From Xenorhabdus ehlersii (GTDB taxonomy: Bacteria; Pseudomonadota; Gammaproteobacteria; Enterobacterales; Enterobacteriaceae), in assembly GCF_003610465.1 (NCBI RefSeq), contig NZ_RAQI01000005.1:124001-188000 (forward strand): 64,000 nt of DNA, in the 5' to 3' direction. Every line of letters starts with the position of its first letter. The stretch's first letter is position 1. A model generated the notes under the pieces. That model did no database searches, had not been told where the DNA came from, and saw only the letters and a list, made by a program, of their open reading frames with translations. A program made the translations under genes and the position numbers. Positions 60,181-64,000 of this stretch are shown one piece after another.

Positions 60181-60405
60181 ATGTTTCTGCAATGGGTTAA
60201 ACGGGCATTTATTTGGGTAATAAAAGGCATTTTTAAGGAAATTAGAGGGTTTATAGCAGCCATGTTTGTGCTGTTTACTTTCATTGGTGGATTTAGTCTG
60301 AAGTTCGAATTCATGCTGTTATTTTCAGTGCTGATAGCAGTCCTTTACTCCCCTAAAATTTGGTGGTTTCTGAAAGCCAGAATAAATAATAAAAATCGGC
60401 GTTAG
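60181..60405 (+). CDS. Small hydrophobic protein, unknown function
   Basis: From ATG 60181 (AAGG 9 nt upstream) it encodes 74 residues: a short amphipathic, basic N-terminus (LQWVKRAFIWVIKGIFKEIR), then two close hydrophobic segments at about 25-42 and 46-63, and a basic tail ending KARINNKNRR. It looks like a small inner-membrane protein. An ATG at 60172 in the same frame lacks ribosome-site spacing. No family recognised; in phage- or island-derived DNA such ORFs can be holin-like or simply orphan. Confidence 0.5.
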   Translation: MFLQWVKRAFIWVIKGIFKEIRGFIAAMFVLFTFIGGFSLKFEFMLLFSVLIAVLYSPKIWWFLKARINNKNRR

Positions 60406-60442
60406 TTGCTTTCATAACCCTAATCTATTCAGAGAGAAACTG

Positions 60443-60574
60443 ATGCTGCGTATTGATATACCTTGGCAAGCACAAGATCATTTATTCAAAGTGGTAATTT
60501 CTTCTCCGATTTCAAATCGGGAAAATCAGCTTTCTCTTTTAGCGGGTTCATTGGGCGAAAATTTGGCTGATTGA
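60443..60574 (+). pseudogene. 43-codon ORF overlapping a suspected dispersed repeat
   Basis: MLRIDIPWQAQDHLFKVVIS then SPISNRENQLSLL.. to GENLAD. A possible ribosome site (AGAGAGAAAC) precedes it. The opposite strand can be read as short peptides (FRTHEQLYAVILNLARQ; ADFPDLKSEKKLPL) of a kind I associate with repeated intergenic sequences in this genus, so the ORF may be non-coding. It contains a perfect hairpin CCGATTT/AAATCGG. Confidence 0.25.
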
Positions 60575-60769
60575 CGGGCCAAGTTGAGGATCACGGCGTA
60601 TAATTGCTCATGCGTTCGGAAGGCGGAACGAAAAAATGCTTAAAAAGCTCCTGAAAAAATTATCTCGATTCAATGTCGCTTTCCCCTAAAATGCCCGACC
60701 AAGTTATTGGTACTTTTATCGAAAAAAGAATACTACATTTAAGGTAGTTCAACGGATTGAATACGTGAC

Positions 60770-61570
60770 CTATATTTTTTTATACTCCGCAGGAGTCGCT
60801 GCAACCAATTTTTTGAAGTTTCTATGAAAGTGGCTTTGGTCATAAAAACCTAATTCAGTGGCTACAGATGCTATATTCATTCCCTGTTTCAAAAGTACTT
60901 TTGCTTCATTAATGCGCATTGCAATTTGCATAGCATGTGGAGTAATACCATATGCCTTTCGAAATGCGTGGATAATATGATATTCACTCAATTGAGAATG
61001 AACAGCAATATCCTTTACCGATATATTGTTTCGAAAATTTTCACAAATATATTCATACGCCTTAGATACATTACCTTTTGGTACAACTTTCTCTAAAGGT
61101 ATTAAGTTGGACTGTGAAAACAGATTGGAAAAAAAAGAGATGCTTTCTTCTTCCGTTTTCATTTTGTCTTTATCAAGAATAATTGTGTTGGCTAATTCTT
61201 GAAACTGTACATAAAGTTCTGGAGAATCGGTATGATTAATTGAGAACGGGATAAAATTTGTTACTCTTTCACCTACAACCATCGATTGCACATAACCTAA
61301 CCATTTGGGACATACATACAGCATTTTGTAGCTCCAATTTGTATCTGGTACTGGGTTGCATGAATGGACCTCTAGAGGGTTAATTATGACAAGAGAACCT
61401 TTTTGTATTCTACGTTCAATATTACTATTGAAGTAATCACTATAACCGCAATCTACAGCTCCAATGGAAAATTCTTCATGAGTGTGTTTCCCGTAACAGG
61501 CTTTCGAGTTTTTAGAAGAGCGCAGCTCAATGGGTACTGCGCTCGAACGATAGAATTTTTGCTTGGTCAT
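60770..61570 (-). CDS. AraC-family transcriptional regulator
   Basis: 266 residues. The N-terminal cupin ligand-binding domain (about 20-110) has CYGKHTHEEFSIGAVDCGY and VIINPLEVHSCNP. The C-terminal pair of helix-turn-helix motifs (about 165-266) ends with the family signature ATELGFYDQSHFHRNFKK then ATPAEYKKI. The effector is unknown. AraC-type regulators of this layout often sit next to LysE/RhtB exporters; here the exporter gene is upstream on the same strand, now separated by an IS remnant whose end lies 20 nt before this start codon. GGAAGGG near the start may serve as ribosome site. Confidence 0.85.
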   Translation of the reverse strand: MTKQKFYRSSAVPIELRSSKNSKACYGKHTHEEFSIGAVDCGYSDYFNSNIERRIQKGSLVIINPLEVHSCNPVPDTNWSYKMLYVCPKWLGYVQSMVVGERVTNFIPFSINHTDSPELYVQFQELANTIILDKDKMKTEEESISFFSNLFSQSNLIPLEKVVPKGNVSKAYEYICENFRNNISVKDIAVHSQLSEYHIIHAFRKAYGITPHAMQIAMRINEAKVLLKQGMNIASVATELGFYDQSHFHRNFKKLVAATPAEYKKI

Positions 61571-61589
61571 CTGTGTTCATACCCTTCCA

Positions 61590-62235
61590 GGGGCTGTTGA
61601 TGTTTTGTGAGGAATTATTAGACAGTAAGATGATTTGGTATAATTACTTTCGCCAAAAAACGACCAGATCTCACCATCAATGCCGCGAATCATGTTAACA
61701 CAGATCTCCATTGGAATAAGTTATCTGCGTTAATGCAACACACGGTTTGGATTTATCACAAACCTGAACATTGCTTGACCTTTGAAGGCATTCTTTACCG
61801 AATGAGAACGAGCATTCCTTGGCGTGCGATTTACCGTCAGAATTCGGCAAATGGAATAGCGTTTTTCAGTGTTTTATGTCTGGTCAAAGAAAGGTATTCT
61901 ACCGCTCATTTTCAAGTGGTTATCTGTATTTGCTGATAGGGAATGGTCATTTATTGACGGAAGTATCGTCCGGGCTCACCAGCATAGTGCAGGAGTGGCT
62001 TCAGATGATGAGGCTATTGGCAAAAGTTGTAGAGGATGTTCAACCAAAATCCATTTGGTAATCGATAGTTATGGTTTGCCTGTTCAGTTCGCCAGAGTTA
62101 CACATTTTAGGGCAATAGCAACAAGATACGATAAACTTGAACGGAATTATGCCAGTATGTTGGCACTGGCATTTATCATTATCTGGTTACCGATGTGGGT
62201 TGAATGAATTATGACCTTAAAACATCAACAGACCC
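61590..62235 (+). mobile_element. Decayed IS5-family insertion sequence
   Basis: Bounded by inverted repeats: left GGGGCTGTTGATGTTTT (61590-61606) and right AAAACATCAACAGACCC (62219-62235), 16 of 17 positions complementary. Between them is one transposase pseudogene of the IS5 type. At about 646 bp it is shorter than complete members, matching an internal deletion. No target duplication is visible. Confidence 0.8.
61680..62207 (+). pseudogene. IS5-family transposase pseudogene
   Basis: Fragments in three frames form one DDE transposase: MPRIMLTQ, then LMQHTVWIYHKPEH..TFEGILYRMRTSIPWR, then DLPSEFGKWNSVFQCF, then VWSKKGILPLIFKWLSVFAD and FIDGSIVRAHQHSAG (first Asp region), KIHLVIDSYGLPVQF, and finally RAIATRYDKLERNYASMLAL. 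Frameshifts lie near 61713, 61833 and 61880. The jump from GLPVQF to the C-terminal block near 62095 shows an internal deletion that removes the second Asp region. It cannot encode an active enzyme. Confidence 0.85.
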
Positions 62236-62838
62236 TAACTTGACATAAAAAAAGTATATACGACCGTAATTGCTAACAATAGCCCCATAGTGAGATTGAA
62301 AAGCTTATAATGTTTAGGTATGTCCAAAACTGTCCTAATCGTTATTCCCAAAACAGCCCATGCTGAAATTGATGCATAACAGACAATAAAAAAAATCGCA
62401 CAAAAAAGTAGTAGTGCATTAATCTCTGCATCGTGACTATTAAAAACAGATATGCCTGCTAAAGATACAATCCATGCTTTCGGGTTAAGCCATTGGCACA
62501 TTATTCCTTGTATAAGGGATGGAGCACTGGTCTCTAGTTCACTATCATCACCGATCATCGGGTTTTGCATAGCAACTTTATATGCCAGATATAACAAGAA
62601 ACAGCCTCCTATATAGGTAAGCATTTCGGTTAGATATGGCACCTCATTTATAACTTGGGCTAATCCAAAACCTAGTAAAAATAGAATCGATACAAAACCA
62701 ATTGTAGCACCGGTTATATGTGGGATAGTTCGAATATATCCGCAATTGGCTCCGGTAACTGTCGCTATTATGTTTACAGGTCCTGGCGATATAGAAGTTA
62801 CAAGGGCAAAAAACTGCCATTGCAATTAATTGAGACAT
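62235..62838 (-). pseudogene. LysE/RhtB-family exporter with probable frameshift
   Basis: The main frame, readable from 62825, gives FALVTSISPGPVNIIATVTG, the LysE signature, plus MCQWLNPKAWIVSLAGISVF and about six hydrophobic segments. The natural start MSQLIAMAVF lies in another frame at ATG 62838, preceded at good distance by AGGAGG. Dropping one A from the A6 run at 62808-62813 would join the two into MSQLIAMAVFALVTSISPGP. So the gene carries a +1 frameshift, or uses slippage on the run, or the base is a sequencing error. The TAG stop ends at the IS inverted repeat, whose last base it shares. Substrate unknown; LysE proteins export amino acids and similar small molecules. Confidence 0.75.
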
Positions 62839-62851
62839 AAGCATCTACCTC

Positions 62852-63490
62852 CTAAAAATCAGTTACTTCTCCAGAGCCATTAATAAAGCGATGTTCTTGC
62901 AAATCAACAATGCGGTACCGTTTTGCTTTGATTTTTCCCTCTTTGCAATAACCAGCTTTGCTTTCCCAAAATCCTTGTTCGAACTCATCAGTAAAGTACA
63001 ATTCAGACAAGCACTTAACCCCTTTGTACCGATATAGAGAAAAGTCGACTAGACGGATAGGGTAACCTTCTTCCAAAGATAGGGGTTCACCGTCCACCGC
63101 CCAAATAATCATCGCTCTATTTTCTAATGCATTACTAAGGGATATTGTAGAGTCATACACTCCCTTACTTGTACCTAAACTTATCTGCTTCAAATTATAT
63201 GAAAGATATTTTGCTTGGTTTATCCCTAGATATTTCAATAGGTCTTCTAGTAAGACTCCTGTCCAGTTTCTTCTGATACTCCAATTGCAAACACACACAA
63301 CTCGGCGGCTTTCTGTTATTGGTGCAATGTTTTTAAGGTCTTCGAATGCGACAAGAATTGGTGTTGACTCATGAGGTAAAAATATCTTGAGCGCCCATTC
63401 TTTCATATCAATAGAATCATATGATTCAGGTGGCCCTTCTTGGTAGTACCGTAAAGAAGAAGGTTTCTTATCAATATATGGAGTACTCAT
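62852..63490 (-). CDS. Sulfite-oxidase-fold molybdopterin-binding protein
   Basis: From ATG 63490 (MSTPYIDKKP; AAAGGA upstream) the protein has 212 residues with one SUOX/YedY-type molybdopterin-binding domain. The Mo-ligand cysteine is probably C66 in RRVVCVCNWSIRRNWTGVLL, which aligns with the usual CVxxWS..R.W.G pattern. The later block GYPIRLVDFSLYRYKGVKCL and FTDEFEQGFWE is also typical. There is no signal peptide or Tat motif, so it should be cytoplasmic, unlike MsrP. No dimerisation or heme domain is attached. It is 22 nt after the SUMF1-fold gene and 13 nt before the exporter, so the three form an operon. The reaction is unknown. Confidence 0.8.
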   Translation of the reverse strand: MSTPYIDKKPSSLRYYQEGPPESYDSIDMKEWALKIFLPHESTPILVAFEDLKNIAPITESRRVVCVCNWSIRRNWTGVLLEDLLKYLGINQAKYLSYNLKQISLGTSKGVYDSTISLSNALENRAMIIWAVDGEPLSLEEGYPIRLVDFSLYRYKGVKCLSELYFTDEFEQGFWESKAGYCKEGKIKAKRYRIVDLQEHRFINGSGEVTDF

Positions 63491-63512
63491 ATTTTCCTTT
63501 CTTATGTATCTA

Positions 63513-64000
63513 TTATAGAGATTTGACACAGCGTAAACCTACGATGTTGTCTCGTACTGTTGGAGGGTAGTTATCTCTGCATGTACAGCGCATATAATCT
63601 TCATCATGCAGCCCTGAACCACCCCGAACTATATGATCGTCAGTAGGGATACTAAGATAAACGGGATCAATATGAGTTTTATCCCAACTGTAATTTGGGT
63701 AGTAATTATCTAGACACCACTCAGCTAGATTACCTGCCATATCAATACAACCAAATGGGGAGCGATTCTGTGGATGTGCATCCCAATCCGTGGATTTTCG
63801 GTTGAGCTCAGCTGGCTCACAGTCTGGGGCATAGTTTGCAATCGTAATAGATGGCTCGCTATTTCCCCATGGATAGAGTCGATTATCGTTCCCCTTCGCA
63901 GCAAACTCCCACTGTGCTTCAGTTGGTAATTCCTTACCTACAAATGTTGCGTATGCGACAGCTTCATACCAACTAATGCCGGTTACTGGCTGCTTTGGTT
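63513..64000 (-). CDS. SUMF1/FGE-fold protein, partial (N-terminus outside window)
   Basis: The open frame enters from the right end and runs 161 codons to the stop. Family motifs in order: PVTGISWYEAVAYATFVGKE, LPTEAQWEFAAKG, LYPWGN, GCIDMAGNLAEWCLDNYY, VRGGSGL and IVGLRCVKSL. This is the formylglycine-generating enzyme fold, also used by EgtB, PvdO and other enzymes. The paired copper-binding cysteines of true FGE, which follow RGGS, are not in place (the segment reads GLHDEDYMRCTCRD), so sulfatase maturation is unlikely. It is the first visible gene of the operon with the molybdopterin protein and exporter. Confidence 0.85.
   Translation of the reverse strand, partial: PKQPVTGISWYEAVAYATFVGKELPTEAQWEFAAKGNDNRLYPWGNSEPSITIANYAPDCEPAELNRKSTDWDAHPQNRSPFGCIDMAGNLAEWCLDNYYPNYSWDKTHIDPVYLSIPTDDHIVRGGSGLHDEDYMRCTCRDNYPPTVRDNIVGLRCVKSL

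Noticed and set aside
1..64000. CRISPR array
   Set aside because: No series of identical short repeats with regular spacers was seen anywhere; the palindromic repeats are isolated and differ from each other.

Overview
The window is a chromosomal segment of a gammaproteobacterium of the order Enterobacterales. Protein sequences and gene order closely resemble Escherichia coli. Several traits point instead to the insect/nematode-associated Morganellaceae, and I favour Xenorhabdus, with Photorhabdus as the alternative: moderate GC, short palindromic repeats with ends like TATACCC..CAATAGATTTCAAG scattered between genes, and the absence of nadC, guaC and aroP from places where E. coli has them. 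This identification rests on recall and pattern, not on a database search.

Layout. (1) 1-7.9 kb is the distal dcw cluster: end of ftsW, murG, murC, ddlB, ftsQ, ftsA, ftsZ, then lpxC. (2) 8.0-16.2 kb holds a reverse-strand DciA/DUF721-like gene, secM-secA, a reverse-strand ABC-F ATPase not found here in E. coli, mutT, and the reverse genes yacG, zapD and coaE. (3) 16.3-19.6 kb is the type IV pilus set hofC-hofB-ppdD on the reverse strand. (4) 19.9-32.7 kb runs ampD-ampE, pdhR, aceE-aceF-lpd, acnB, yacL. (5) At about 32.7 kb synteny jumps to the E. coli 65-66 min region: mscS, argO, yggE, argP, rpiA, serA, fau, 6S RNA, zapA, ygfB, pepP, ubiH, ubiI, gcvT-gcvH-gcvP, yfbR, ygfZ, sdhE-ygfX, fldB, xerD, dsbC, recJ, prfB (with its programmed +1 frameshift), lysS and tRNA-Gly(CCC). 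(6) 59.8-64 kb, right after the tRNA, is AT-rich accessory DNA: small orphan ORFs, an AraC-type regulator, a decayed IS5-family element with recognisable inverted repeats, and a tight reverse-strand operon of a SUMF1-fold protein (cut by the window end), a sulfite-oxidase-fold molybdopterin protein and a LysE-type exporter with a probable frameshift.

Functionally the core genes cover peptidoglycan precursor synthesis and division, lipid A commitment, protein export, pyruvate oxidation and the TCA cycle, ubiquinone hydroxylation, glycine cleavage, disulfide isomerisation, recombination and translation termination. The lineage-specific interest lies in the non-coding DNA (nested stem structure before gcvT, three successive inverted repeats before aceE, two families of short palindromic repeats), in the altered SecM arrest segment, and in the accessory operon at the right end, whose pathway I cannot name.
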